In this document: positions 17,218-27,692 of the stretch, piece after piece
Layout of the letters: the number at the start of each line of letters is the position of its first letter
Position numbering within the stretch: position 1 is the first letter of the stretch
Source of the DNA: Clostridia bacterium
GTDB taxonomy: Bacteria > Bacillota > Clostridia > Oscillospirales > Acutalibacteraceae
NCBI GenBank assembly: GCA_017439545.1
Contig: JAFSIW010000072.1
Coordinates: 1-61,012, forward strand
DNA length: 61,012 nt
Direction of reading: 5' to 3'
Notes under the pieces: generated by a model
What the model was told of the DNA's origin: nothing
The model's input: only the letters and a program-made list of their open reading frames with translations
Databases searched by the model: none
Made by a program: the position numbers and the translations under genes

Positions 17218-17891
17218 AGCACAACTATGCAAAAGCCATCACAAAAGGGTTGGTGATCGAAAATCCCGTGTTGCGGCTGTGCCTTGGTACCTGCCCCACG
17301 CTGGCGGTTACCACCTCGGTATTCAACGGCATAGGTATGGGTCTTGCCGCCACCTTGGTGCTCATCTGCTCTAACGTGGTGATCTCAGCGCTGCGCAAGG
17401 TGATTCCCGACAAGGTGCGCATTCCCGCTTATATTATCATCATTGCAGGATTTGTGACCATGGTGCAAATGCTGGTGCAGGCCTTTTTGCCTGCGGTGAA
17501 CGATGCGCTGGGCATCTTTTTGCCTCTGATCGTGGTCAACTGCATTATTTTGGGACGTGCCGAAGCCTTTGCTTCGAAAAATCCCGTGTTGCTCTCTGCC
17601 GCCGACGGCTTGGGAATGGGCTTGGGCTTTACCCTTGCCCTCACCCTGATGGGGGGCATTCGGGAGTTGCTGGGAGCAGGCACGTTGCTTGGTATTCCCC
17701 TGATGAAAGAGCCCATGCTCATCTTTATTATGGCGCCGGGCGGATTTTTCGTGTTCGGTCTGCTGATTGCCGCCGCCAACGCCCTCGCCAAAAAAATGGG
17801 CAAACAGCCGGTCACCCAAATCGGGTGCGAGGGGTGTCCCAATGCCGCCAACTGCCACGGCTGTGACCAAAAAGGAGGGGACGGGCAATGA
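17214..17891 (+). CDS. rnfE: Rnf complex subunit E with cysteine-rich C-terminal tail
   Basis: A 225-residue six-helix membrane subunit, homologous to RnfA. Conserved half-channel cysteines are visible in LCLGTCPTLAV and VVNCIILGRAEAF; in solved Rnf structures such cysteines hold an iron-sulfur centre between RnfA and RnfE. Translation starts at GTG overlapping the rnfG stop. The C-terminus is unusual: after the last helix comes a tail with C-x2-C-x5-C-x2-C (GCEGCPNAANCHGC), enough to bind zinc or another iron-sulfur cluster. Confidence 0.93.
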   Translation: MKHNYAKAITKGLVIENPVLRLCLGTCPTLAVTTSVFNGIGMGLAATLVLICSNVVISALRKVIPDKVRIPAYIIIIAGFVTMVQMLVQAFLPAVNDALGIFLPLIVVNCIILGRAEAFASKNPVLLSAADGLGMGLGFTLALTLMGGIRELLGAGTLLGIPLMKEPMLIFIMAPGGFFVFGLLIAAANALAKKMGKQPVTQIGCEGCPNAANCHGCDQKGGDGQ

Positions 17892-18481
17892 GTTATTTTA
17901 TGGGTATTTTAGTCCTTTCTATTTTTGCCGAAAACTTTGTGCTCAGCCAATTTTTGGGCATTTGCCCCTTCCTTGGGGTATCCAAAAAGCTGAACACCGC
18001 CGTGGGAATGAGCATTGCGGTTATTTTCGTTATGGTGCTTGCCACCGCCGTCACCTATCCCCTGTTCGCCTACGTGTTAGCGCCAAACGGACTTGCCTAT
18101 TTGCAAACCATTGTCTTTATTCTGGTGATTGCCGCGCTGGTGCAATTGGTGGAGATCGTACTGAAAAAATATATTCCCTCCTTGCACAAGGCGCTGGGCA
18201 TTTATCTGCCCCTCATTACTACCAACTGCGCCGTGCTGGGGGTAACCATTCTGCACTTTACCAAAGGCTACTCTTACGGTGCCGCTTTGGTGAATGCTTT
18301 GGGCTCGGGCATCGGCTTTTTGGTGGCGATGGTGCTGTTTGCGGGGGTGCGGGAACGGCTGGAATCCTGCGACGTACCCAAGTTTTTGCAGGGACTGCCC
18401 ATCACCTTAATTGCGGCGGCCATTGTGTCCCTCTCCTTTATGGGATTCTCGGGCATCGCCAACGGACTGCTGGGAGGATAA
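17888..18481 (+). CDS. rnfA: Rnf complex subunit A
   Basis: A 197-residue integral membrane subunit with six helices. The signatures SQFLGICPFLGVSKK and TTNCAVLGV contain the membrane cysteines that bind the central iron centre together with RnfE. Its start overlaps the rnfE stop by four bases, and rnfB follows after four bases. Confidence 0.96.
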   Translation: MSYFMGILVLSIFAENFVLSQFLGICPFLGVSKKLNTAVGMSIAVIFVMVLATAVTYPLFAYVLAPNGLAYLQTIVFILVIAALVQLVEIVLKKYIPSLHKALGIYLPLITTNCAVLGVTILHFTKGYSYGAALVNALGSGIGFLVAMVLFAGVRERLESCDVPKFLQGLPITLIAAAIVSLSFMGFSGIANGLLGG

Positions 18482-18485
18482 TACT

Positions 18486-19280
18486 ATGACAGAAATTTTA
18501 CTCCCGATTTTAATTGTGGGGGGCATCAGCCTGATTGCAGGGGCAGGACTTGCCATTGCTTCGGTGCTCATGGCCGTTCCCACCGACGAAAAATACGAAG
18601 CCATCCGTGAATGTCTGCCGGGCGCCAACTGCGGCGCTTGCGGCTATTCGGGTTGCGACGGATATGCCGCCGCTCTCGCCTCGGGCGAGACCACCAAAAC
18701 GGGACTGTGTGCTCCCGGCGGTGCCGATACAGTGCAACACATCGCCTCGGTGCTGGGGGTGGAAGCGGACGACGCCAAACGAATGATTGCGGTCATTCAT
18801 TGCATCGGTCGGCGGGATAACAACGCCGATACCAAAATGCATTATCACGGCACCAAAAGCTGTCGCACCGCCAAGCAACTGTACGGCGGCGACAACGCCT
18901 GTCCCTACGGGTGCATCGGCTTGGGAGACTGCAAAAAGTTTTGTCCCTTTGACGCCATCACCATGGAAAACGGCTTTCCCACGGTGCACAAAGACCTGTG
19001 CAAGGGGTGCGGTATGTGCGTAGAATCCTGCCCCAAAGGGCTGATCACGCTGGAAGAATGCGGCGCAACCTACACCGTGCGGTGTCGCAATCAATCCAAA
19101 GGAGCGGCCTGCGTGAAGATCTGCAAGACCTCCTGCATCGGATGCGGACTGTGCGCCAAGGTGTGTGAGTCGGGAGCAGTGAAGGTAGAAAACTTCTGCG
19201 CTACCATCGACTCCACGAAATGTACCGCCTGCGGCAAGTGTAAGGACGCCTGCAAACGGGGCGCCATTACGGTGCAGTAA
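18486..19280 (+). CDS. rnfB: Rnf complex subunit B (ferredoxin-interacting FeS subunit)
   Basis: A 264-residue subunit that accepts electrons from reduced ferredoxin. One N-terminal membrane helix is followed by the 4Fe-4S domain GANCGACGYSGC, then clusters at CPYGCIGLGDCKKFCPF, CKGCGMCVESCPKG, CIGCGLCAKVCESG and CTACGKCKDACKRG. The start at 18486 (MTEILLPI) is taken over a longer upstream frame because it gives the standard N-terminal helix. It is the last gene of the operon; a hairpin begins 41 bases after the stop. Confidence 0.95.
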   Translation: MTEILLPILIVGGISLIAGAGLAIASVLMAVPTDEKYEAIRECLPGANCGACGYSGCDGYAAALASGETTKTGLCAPGGADTVQHIASVLGVEADDAKRMIAVIHCIGRRDNNADTKMHYHGTKSCRTAKQLYGGDNACPYGCIGLGDCKKFCPFDAITMENGFPTVHKDLCKGCGMCVESCPKGLITLEECGATYTVRCRNQSKGAACVKICKTSCIGCGLCAKVCESGAVKVENFCATIDSTKCTACGKCKDACKRGAITVQ

Positions 19281-19321
19281 GAGGCAAATCGTGCTTAAAA
19301 AAGTAAAAGGAGAATGGTATA

Positions 19322-19523
19322 GGCGTTGTACCCGTAAGGATACAACGCCAGTTTTATTCGCCAAGGCGAGTTTTATTGCTTCGCAGTTATATTTGAACTT
19401 CGTTCAAGTTATATTGCCTTCGGCAGTTTATTGGCGAATAAAATATCACTAAAACCGAAAGGTTTTAATATCACTTTGCCGATAGGCAAAATATCACTGT
19501 GAGACCTGTCTCACAATATCACT
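19322..19523 (+). repeat. Hairpin-array repeat, copy 1 (3' of rnfB); first hairpin can act as terminator
   Basis: A 202-base non-coding element. It opens with a perfect nine-base stem (GGCGTTGTA with TACAACGCC, 19322-19349). Small hairpins with TTC- or GAAA-type loops follow (TGAACTTCGTTCA, GCCTTCGGC, AAAACCGAAAGGTTTT, TTGCCGATAGGCAA and a seven-base GTGAGAC stem). They are joined by AGTTATATT-like linkers on the left and AATATCACT linkers on the right. TTTATTCGCC (left) pairs perfectly with GGCGAATAAA at the centre. Left and right linkers are near-complementary, so the whole element could fold as one branched trunk. A related copy is at 28229-28436. Confidence 0.8.
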
Positions 19524-19549
19524 AATAAATTTTTTATTTTGAGATAGTA

Positions 19550-19592
19550 AAACGGATGTGCAGAAATTCTGTACATCCGTTTAAAATTTTGT
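19550..19592. terminator. Bidirectional terminator-like hairpin
   Basis: AAACGGATGT (19550-19559) pairs with ACATCCGTTT (19573-19582), extended by CAGAA/TTCTG in the loop. T-rich sequence lies on both sides. A second, weaker hairpin with GGAAAATGT/ACATTTTCC stands at 19612-19634 and is followed by ACTTTTT. Confidence 0.6.
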
Positions 19593-19639
19593 CTCACACC
19601 ATAACAAGCAGGGAAAATGTATATCACATTTTCCACTTT

Positions 19640-19834
19640 TTAGGAGAACCTAAAACCCTTAACCTTGCTCACTACCAATTGCAGCCTGTGGTGCAGTACA
19701 ACTGGCAATGAGAACAATATCAAAACTATCCCTAAGAGCACAACGCCTAAGCCATTCTCCTTTTTGGTTATCTCCTTGTGTTCTGCCGAATCGTGATTAT
19801 TTGTCGCGATTGATAAATTTTGCCAACAGTTCAT
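19640..19834 (-). CDS. Possible small membrane protein downstream of the Xre regulator
   Basis: A 64-codon frame that begins inside the last codons of the Xre gene (38-base overlap). It encodes a charged N-terminus (HKEITKKENG) and one clear hydrophobic helix (GVVLLGIVLILFSLPVVL), then a basic tail. There is no good ribosome site before its ATG, so it would depend on translational coupling. I do not recognise a family. It could be a real single-pass protein partnered with the regulator, or chance. Confidence 0.3.
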   Translation of the reverse strand: MNCWQNLSIATNNHDSAEHKEITKKENGLGVVLLGIVLILFSLPVVLHHRLQLVVSKVKGFRFS

Positions 19835-20054
19835 TGGGTGACACGCTTAATATTTCACAAATGCAAGCCAATTCATAGTCGGTGACAATGCGACGATTTT
19901 GCTCAATCTTGCTGACCATTTGTTGGTCCATATTGACACCCATCAACTGCATTTTAAATGCCAACTGCTGTTGAGTATATCCCCTTTGCTTGCGATAACT
20001 CCGTACCATAGCTGATACAACATTTTTGTTTTCGTCAAATTCAATCTTTTTCAT
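19797..20054 (-). CDS. Xre-family helix-turn-helix regulator
   Basis: An 85-residue DNA-binding protein made almost entirely of a Cro/C1-type HTH: RKQRGYTQQQLAFKMQ, then MVSKIEQNRRIVTDYELACICEIL. The start at 20054 (MKKIEFDENK) is preferred over 20084 because AGAGGG lies a few bases upstream of it. It is divergent from the MATE exporter with the two promoters back to back in about 170 bases, so it may control that exporter and itself. Confidence 0.85.
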   Translation of the reverse strand: MKKIEFDENKNVVSAMVRSYRKQRGYTQQQLAFKMQLMGVNMDQQMVSKIEQNRRIVTDYELACICEILSVSPNELLAKFINRDK

Positions 20055-20082
20055 AATGCCCTCTTTTCCGTTTATGTAACGC

Positions 20083-20112
20083 ATTATAACGCAAAATCTG
20101 TGGTAATGTCAA
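20083..20112 (-). promoter_or_regulatory. Promoter of the Xre gene
   Basis: Minus-strand TTGACA (20107-20112) and TATAAT (20083-20088) with an 18-base spacer, about 30 bases before the Xre start codon. Two GCGTTA half-sites around the -10 box may be operators. Confidence 0.7.
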
Positions 20113-20164
20113 GAAAATACGTCACATAAACGTATCTCGTTTTTTGTTATCTTACCCCATTCCC

Positions 20165-20193
20165 TTGACATTACCCCTACATTCTGTTACCAT
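20165..20193 (+). promoter_or_regulatory. Promoter of the MATE exporter gene
   Basis: TTGACA (20165-20170), 17-base spacer, then the weaker -10 box TACCAT (20188-20193). It diverges from the Xre promoter 53 bases away. Confidence 0.6.
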
Positions 20194-20223
20194 AGCAAGG
20201 ATATGATGAAAGGAGCCGTCCTT

Positions 20224-21552
20224 ATGCGCATTCCCTTATCCTCACACTTCACCTACTCCAAACTGATTCGGTTTGTGTTTCCCTCGGTGCTGATGATGAT
20301 CTTTACCTCCATTTACAGCATTGTGGACGGCTTTTTTGTATCCAATTACGTGAACACCACCGCTTTTTCGGCGGTGAATTTAATGGCGCCTATTTTTATT
20401 ATCGTCAGCTCGGTTGGCTTTATGGTGGGGGCGGGCGGTACTGCCCTGACCGCCAAATTGTTGGGCGAAAAACGCCCCGACGACGCCAATCGGGTGTTCT
20501 CGCTGATGATCTACGCTTTAATGGCAGGTGGCATTGTGCTTGCGGTGATCAGCGTGGCGGTGTTGAAGCCTATCGCCGTCGCTTTGGGCGCCAAAGGGGA
20601 ACTGCTTACCCTCTCCCTGCGGTACGCCCGCATTATTCTCATTGCCAATCCCTTTTTTATGCTGCAAAACGTGTTTCAAAATTTCTTGATTGCCGCCGAA
20701 AAGCCCAAATTCGGATTGCTCATCACCGTATTCGCAGGCGTGACCAATATGGTGCTGGACTTTCTGTTTGTGGGGGTATTTGCTTGGGGCGTGGAGGGTG
20801 CCGCTTTTGCCACCGCCATCAGTCAGGTGGTGGGCGGTGTGATTCCCCTGATCTATTTTGCTCTGCCCAACAACAGTCTGTTGCGGCTCACCCGCACCCG
20901 TTTTGACGGCAAAGCGCTGCTGAAAGCCTGCACCAACGGCTCTTCGGAACTGATGACCAACGTTTCTGCCTCGGTGGTGACCATGCTGTATAACTTCCAG
21001 CTTCTTCGCTTGGCGGGAGAAGATGGGGTGGCCGCCTACGGCGCCATTATGTACGTGAACTTTTTGTTCGCCGCCGTATTTTTCGGATATTGCCTCGGCA
21101 GTGCGCCTGCGGTGAGTTTTCACTACGGCGCAGGCAACAAAGACGAACTGCACAACCTATTTCGCAAAAGCATGGGGATGATCGGCTGTTTGGGGCTATT
21201 GATGACCGCCGTTTCCTTTGCTATGGCGTCCCCCTTTTCCCACCTGTTTATTAAAAACGATCCCCTGCTTTATCAAATGACCGTGCGGGGATTTCAACTG
21301 TACGCTCCCACCTTTTTATTGTTCGGTTTCAACGTGTTTGGCTCCGGCTTTTTCACCGCGCTGAACAACGGCGGCGTATCGGCGGCTATTTCCTTTTTGC
21401 GAACGCTTTTGTTCCAAGTGATCAGCATTATGGTGTTGCCCCTTTGGTTGGGACTGGACGGCGTATGGCTTTCTAACGTGCTGGCAGAACTGCTTGCCCT
21501 TGCCGTCACGGTGATCTGTGTCGTCAAATACAGAAAACGGTATGGGTATTAA
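20224..21552 (+). CDS. MATE-family multidrug or metabolite exporter
   Basis: A 442-residue inner-membrane protein with twelve hydrophobic helices in two homologous halves, typical of the NorM/DinF-like MATE family (IVDGFFVSNYV, MGAGGTA-like VGAGGTALTAKLLGE, and GVEGAAFATAISQ). It would exchange Na+ or H+ for an organic cation or drug. The start at 20224 follows AAAGGAG by eight bases; ATGATG at 20203 lies upstream of that site. It is a single-gene unit ending at a strong terminator. The substrate is unknown. Confidence 0.9.
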   Translation: MRIPLSSHFTYSKLIRFVFPSVLMMIFTSIYSIVDGFFVSNYVNTTAFSAVNLMAPIFIIVSSVGFMVGAGGTALTAKLLGEKRPDDANRVFSLMIYALMAGGIVLAVISVAVLKPIAVALGAKGELLTLSLRYARIILIANPFFMLQNVFQNFLIAAEKPKFGLLITVFAGVTNMVLDFLFVGVFAWGVEGAAFATAISQVVGGVIPLIYFALPNNSLLRLTRTRFDGKALLKACTNGSSELMTNVSASVVTMLYNFQLLRLAGEDGVAAYGAIMYVNFLFAAVFFGYCLGSAPAVSFHYGAGNKDELHNLFRKSMGMIGCLGLLMTAVSFAMASPFSHLFIKNDPLLYQMTVRGFQLYAPTFLLFGFNVFGSGFFTALNNGGVSAAISFLRTLLFQVISIMVLPLWLGLDGVWLSNVLAELLALAVTVICVVKYRKRYGY

Positions 21553-21564
21553 CTTCCACTAAAA

Positions 21565-21609
21565 AAGGATGTGTTGTTGTAAAACAGTACAACAACACAT
21601 CCTTATTTT

Positions 21610-21611
<2 letters not shown>
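21565..21611. terminator. Strong bidirectional terminator between MATE and ATP synthase genes
   Basis: A perfect 16-base stem (AAGGATGTGTTGTTGT, 21565-21580, with its complement at 21589-21604) around an eight-base loop. It is followed by ATTTTTT on the plus strand and TTTTTT on the minus strand, so it can end both convergent units. Confidence 0.92.
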
Positions 21612-24115
<2,504 letters not shown>

Positions 24116-24117
24116 AA

Positions 24118-26328
24118 TCAGTTCCTCACAAAGAGGGCGCTCAACGCCGCCCGCAGGTCGTTCAGACCGTCGACCTCTACCTTTTTGCCGCTGCGCAGTA
24201 TCGCCACCAAAGACGGATACTCTTGCTCAAAGCGGGCATACAGTTCTTTTTCAAAGAGGGGCATTTCGGTCAGTTCCACCGATTTTGCATATCCCTCGGA
24301 CACCGCAAATAACAGCAAGGCCTGCTTCCAGTCCGCTAAAGGCTGATACCGCCCCTGCTTTAAGGCTTCCATCAATCGGGCGCCATCGTCCAAGGCTTTT
24401 TTGGTAACCTCATCAATTTCACTACCCAGCTGAGTAAAGTCCGAAAGTTCCCGATACTGCGCCAATTTGGTACGCAGGCTGGATGCCATTTGCTTCATCA
24501 GCTTGGTTTGGGCGGCGCCCCCCACACGGGACACCGAAAGCCCCACGTTAATGGCGGGACGTTGCCCTTCGTGGAACAGTTCACTTTCTAAGAAAATCTG
24601 CCCGTCGGTAATAGAGATGACGTTGGTGGGAATGTAAGCCGAAATATCCCCTGCCAAGGTTTCAATGATGGGCAAAGCGGTAATCGAACCGCCGCCGCAT
24701 TCGGGCGAAAGCTGGGCAGAGCGTTCTAACAGACGGGAATGGAGATAGAAAATATCACCGGGATAGGCTTCACGCCCCGAAGGACGGTGCAAAAGCAAGG
24801 ACAGCTCCCGATAGGCTACCGCGTGCTTGGAAAGGTCGTCGTAAATTATCAGCACGTCTTGCCCTGCGTACATAAAATGCTCCGCCATGGCCGTGCCGGA
24901 AAAAGGCGCAATGTATTGGGTGGCCGCCGAACCGGATGCATTGGCCGCCACAATAATGGTGTAGTCCATTGCCCCGTGCTGAACCAGCCGTTCCCGCACC
25001 TCGGCAATAGAAGTTTCTTTTTGCCCGATGGCAACGTAAATGCACACGGTATTTTTGCCTTTTTGATTGATGATGGCATCAATGGCAATGGCGGTTTTAC
25101 CCGTTTGTCGGTCACCGATGATCAACTCACGCTGACCCCGACCGATGGGCACCAGCGCATCAATGGCTTTCAGCCCCGTATGCAACGGACGGCTGACGGG
25201 AGAACGGTTTAAAATGGCAGGCGCGCCGCACTCGATGGGACGGGTCTCGTCCACGTACAACGGGCCGTCCCCGTCAACGGGATTGCCCACGGCATCCACT
25301 ACCCGACCAAGCAAGGAATTGCCCACAGGTACTGCCGCAATGCGACCTACACGGCGCACACGGCTGCCGCTTTCAATATTCTCATATTCGCCGAACACCA
25401 CGCAACCGATGCGGTCGGGCTGAATATCCAGCACCATACCGCTTTCACCGCATTCAAACTCCACCACTTCGCCGTACATAATGTCAGCCAAGCCGTCCAT
25501 CCAGCAGATGCCGTCGGAGATCTGCATGACACGTCCCAACTGATATACCCGAATCATAGGGGTGAACTCGGCGGCTTTTTGGGAGAATTCAGCCAGCACT
25601 TCAGTGGCCGCCTCTTCGGGGGTAACCGGTTGGTTGTTGATGCTTTGCTCGTAATGATACAGTTGCTCCGACACGGTGCCGTCGTACACCGTATCCCCGA
25701 TCCGCAGGCGCAAACCGCCTATAAAGGCGGGATCTTGCAACACCCAAAGAGAGGTCTTGCCCCCCACGGTGTTCAGCAGTTGGGTGGTTGCCTCGTCCAC
25801 CTTTTGCACCAAGGCGGGGTCTAACTCAAACGCCGAGGTCAGGGTGACGTACAGCACGTTATGCCGTTTTAAATAAGCCATATCACCGGGGGTCAAATGG
25901 ATCATAGACAAGATCTTGTCTACCAAAGCCGCTTCTTTTTCCCGAATTTTGGTGTGATAGGGCTCGGTTAAAAACACGTCGGCCACCGCTTGCTTGATTT
26001 GAGCAAAAAACTGCCGTTTGGTTTTTTCTACCATAATGCGGTGGATCTCGTTGCACTCCCGATGACCAAAGGCGTGGATCTGCTCCAACTTGGTTTGGGC
26101 AATCGCCTGCTCGGCGGCAATCTCTTCTTGATAGCCAACAGCAGGCTGGTCAAAATGAGCCTCCGACAAGGTAGGGGGCTCCATTTTCTCCCACTGCTCG
26201 GCTTGTTCTAACTGCCGCAGAATATTCTGCCGACGGTCCCGAAACAGCCGCACAATGGTTTTTCGGCAGAACAGCACAATAATGCCTGCCAAAATCAGAA
26301 AGTTGATAATTACATACTCAATTGCCAT
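24118..26328 (-). CDS. atpA: Fused ATP synthase b'-delta-alpha subunit
   Basis: A single uninterrupted 736-codon frame, about 230 residues longer than a normal alpha subunit. Residues 1-150 begin with a membrane anchor (YVIINFLILAGIIVLFC) and a long charged helical stretch like the b subunit stalk. Residues 155-230 match the C-terminal domain of delta/OSCP (LQDPAFIGGLRLRIGDTVYDG, then SEQLYHYEQSI). From about residue 255 the protein is a complete alpha subunit (GRVMQISDGI, GDRQTGKTAIAIDAI, PIGRGQRELIIG). No ribosome site or Met is seen at the delta-alpha junction. No other delta gene exists in the operon, so the fusion probably supplies the second stalk helix, delta and alpha together. b-delta fusions are known in mycobacteria; I know of no well-described fusion with alpha. 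Confidence 0.88.
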   Translation of the reverse strand: MAIEYVIINFLILAGIIVLFCRKTIVRLFRDRRQNILRQLEQAEQWEKMEPPTLSEAHFDQPAVGYQEEIAAEQAIAQTKLEQIHAFGHRECNEIHRIMVEKTKRQFFAQIKQAVADVFLTEPYHTKIREKEAALVDKILSMIHLTPGDMAYLKRHNVLYVTLTSAFELDPALVQKVDEATTQLLNTVGGKTSLWVLQDPAFIGGLRLRIGDTVYDGTVSEQLYHYEQSINNQPVTPEEAATEVLAEFSQKAAEFTPMIRVYQLGRVMQISDGICWMDGLADIMYGEVVEFECGESGMVLDIQPDRIGCVVFGEYENIESGSRVRRVGRIAAVPVGNSLLGRVVDAVGNPVDGDGPLYVDETRPIECGAPAILNRSPVSRPLHTGLKAIDALVPIGRGQRELIIGDRQTGKTAIAIDAIINQKGKNTVCIYVAIGQKETSIAEVRERLVQHGAMDYTIIVAANASGSAATQYIAPFSGTAMAEHFMYAGQDVLIIYDDLSKHAVAYRELSLLLHRPSGREAYPGDIFYLHSRLLERSAQLSPECGGGSITALPIIETLAGDISAYIPTNVISITDGQIFLESELFHEGQRPAINVGLSVSRVGGAAQTKLMKQMASSLRTKLAQYRELSDFTQLGSEIDEVTKKALDDGARLMEALKQGRYQPLADWKQALLLFAVSEGYAKSVELTEMPLFEKELYARFEQEYPSLVAILRSGKKVEVDGLNDLRAALSALFVRN

Positions 26329-26332
26329 AATC

Positions 26333-26752
26333 TTAATCCTTTATCAGGTTTTGGGCAAAATCGGCCGCCAGCTTTGCGGTGTGACCCTGCAAGGTCTGCA
26401 AAATATCCTGATGCATTTGCTCCGCCTGTACACGGTAGTCTTCTACCTGTTGCAAGCGTTGCTCCTGCGCCAAGATCAATGCCTTTTTGGATTGCACACG
26501 AATTTCTTCCAACTGCTGTTCGGCCTGTTGTTTTTGTTCTTTGGCATAATCGGCGGCCTGCTGTTCCATCGCAGCCTGATGCTCCTGCTCCATTGCCGCA
26601 AACTCCGCCTGCCGTTTTTGGGCAAGGGTGATCTTCTCTTTGCGGGCATCCATCAGGGACAGCATGGGCTTAAACAGCAGGTTGCGCAAGATGATCATCA
26701 GCAAGCAAAAGCAGATGACCGTCCAAAGAGTAACCGAAAGTTGTATGTTCAT
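26333..26752 (-). CDS. atpF: ATP synthase b subunit
   Basis: A 139-residue stalk subunit with one N-terminal membrane helix (VTLWTVICFCLLMIILRNLLF) and a long Gln/Glu/Ala-rich coiled coil to the end. It is shorter than usual, and the next gene, four bases on, starts with a second b-like segment fused to delta and alpha. The two would form a b-b' heterodimer, as in cyanobacteria. Confidence 0.9.
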   Translation of the reverse strand: MNIQLSVTLWTVICFCLLMIILRNLLFKPMLSLMDARKEKITLAQKRQAEFAAMEQEHQAAMEQQAADYAKEQKQQAEQQLEEIRVQSKKALILAQEQRLQQVEDYRVQAEQMHQDILQTLQGHTAKLAADFAQNLIKD

Positions 26753-26759
26753 ACTGCGG

Positions 26760-26987
26760 TTATACCTTTGCCACCAACATAAAGGCGATGAGCAAGCCGT
26801 AGATGGTCAAGGCTTCCATCAAAGCCAGCGAGATGATGAGGGTGGAACGGATGTCTTTGGCGGCATCGGGTTGACGGGCGATGCTTTCCATAGCGCTTTT
26901 GGCGGTCATACCTTGGGCGATGGCAGGGCCAAGGGTACTAATGGCAATGGCAGCCGCCGCCGCGATAGCAATGATAGCAGAATTCAT
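26760..26987 (-). CDS. atpE: ATP synthase c subunit (proton type by its motif)
   Basis: A 75-residue hairpin of two membrane helices. The ion-binding helix reads [13 protein letters not shown], the same pattern as cyanobacterial and chloroplast c subunits. The residues after the essential Glu are Ala and Leu where Na+-binding rings have Ser/Thr and Thr, so proton use is favoured. The polar loop ARQPDA is typical. It lies seven bases upstream of atpF. Confidence 0.95.
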   Translation of the reverse strand: MNSAIIAIAAAAAIAISTLGPAIAQGMTAKSAMESIARQPDAAKDIRSTLIISLALMEALTIYGLLIAFMLVAKV

Positions 26988-27005
26988 AATAACATTCTCC
27001 TTTTT

Positions 27006-27692
27006 TTATTCTTCTATTTCGGTTACTTCGTCCAGATAAATGGACGTAAGCATAGTAAACACAAGGGCTTGCAAAGCGCAGAACAAAATGGACAGCACCA
27101 TCATCACCACGGGCACGCCGATGGGAATCAGGTGATACAGTTCTTCGGTGACCATTTCTTCTCCAAATACGTTACCGAACAACCGCAACGCAAGAGAGGC
27201 GGGCTTGATGAATTCGTCCAGCACCAGCAAGGGAAACATAATAAAGATGGGGCTGAAAAACCGTTTGACGTAATGCTTAACCCCGCAACGCAACCCTGCC
27301 ACCTGCAAAAAGATGAAGGTGAGGGCGCCAAGTCCCAAGGTGACCGACAAAGAGGCGGTGGGGGCTTTGACGTAATCGGTCAGACCCACTCCGGGAACCA
27401 GTCCCGAATAGTTGGCAATGATGATGAAAATAAACAAGGATGCCAAAAAGGTGAAATACTGACGGGATTTTTCACGGCCCAGCAGACCTTCAAAAAAGTT
27501 GTCTAAATATTCCACACCGGTTTCGATCATATTCTGAAACACACCGGGGCGCTCCTTTAAATTGCATTTCACGATCAGACAGATCACCGTAAGCAAGGCT
27601 AAAATGATCCACATGGTGACCACTTCACCGGTGACGTCCAGCACGCCAAACAGCGAAAACAACACTTTGGACTTTTCACCCATCCTGCTCAT
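27006..27692 (-). CDS. atpB: ATP synthase a subunit
   Basis: A 228-residue membrane subunit forming the stator ion channel. The essential Arg lies in SLALRLFGNVFGEE near residue 168, and PTASLSVTLGL is the usual helix-4 motif. It overlaps the upstream gene by 17 bases. Confidence 0.95.
   Translation of the reverse strand: MSRMGEKSKVLFSLFGVLDVTGEVVTMWIILALLTVICLIVKCNLKERPGVFQNMIETGVEYLDNFFEGLLGREKSRQYFTFLASLFIFIIIANYSGLVPGVGLTDYVKAPTASLSVTLGLGALTFIFLQVAGLRCGVKHYVKRFFSPIFIMFPLLVLDEFIKPASLALRLFGNVFGEEMVTEELYHLIPIGVPVVMMVLSILFCALQALVFTMLTSIYLDEVTEIEE

Noticed and set aside
19322-19523. CRISPR array
   Set aside because: Units are hairpins of differing sequence with 8-9-base linkers; there are no 25-35-base direct repeats with equal spacers and no cas genes.
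26760-26987. Sodium-type ATP synthase c ring
   Set aside because: The Gln of the sodium motif is present in helix 1, but the Ser/Thr residues after the essential Glu are Ala and Leu.
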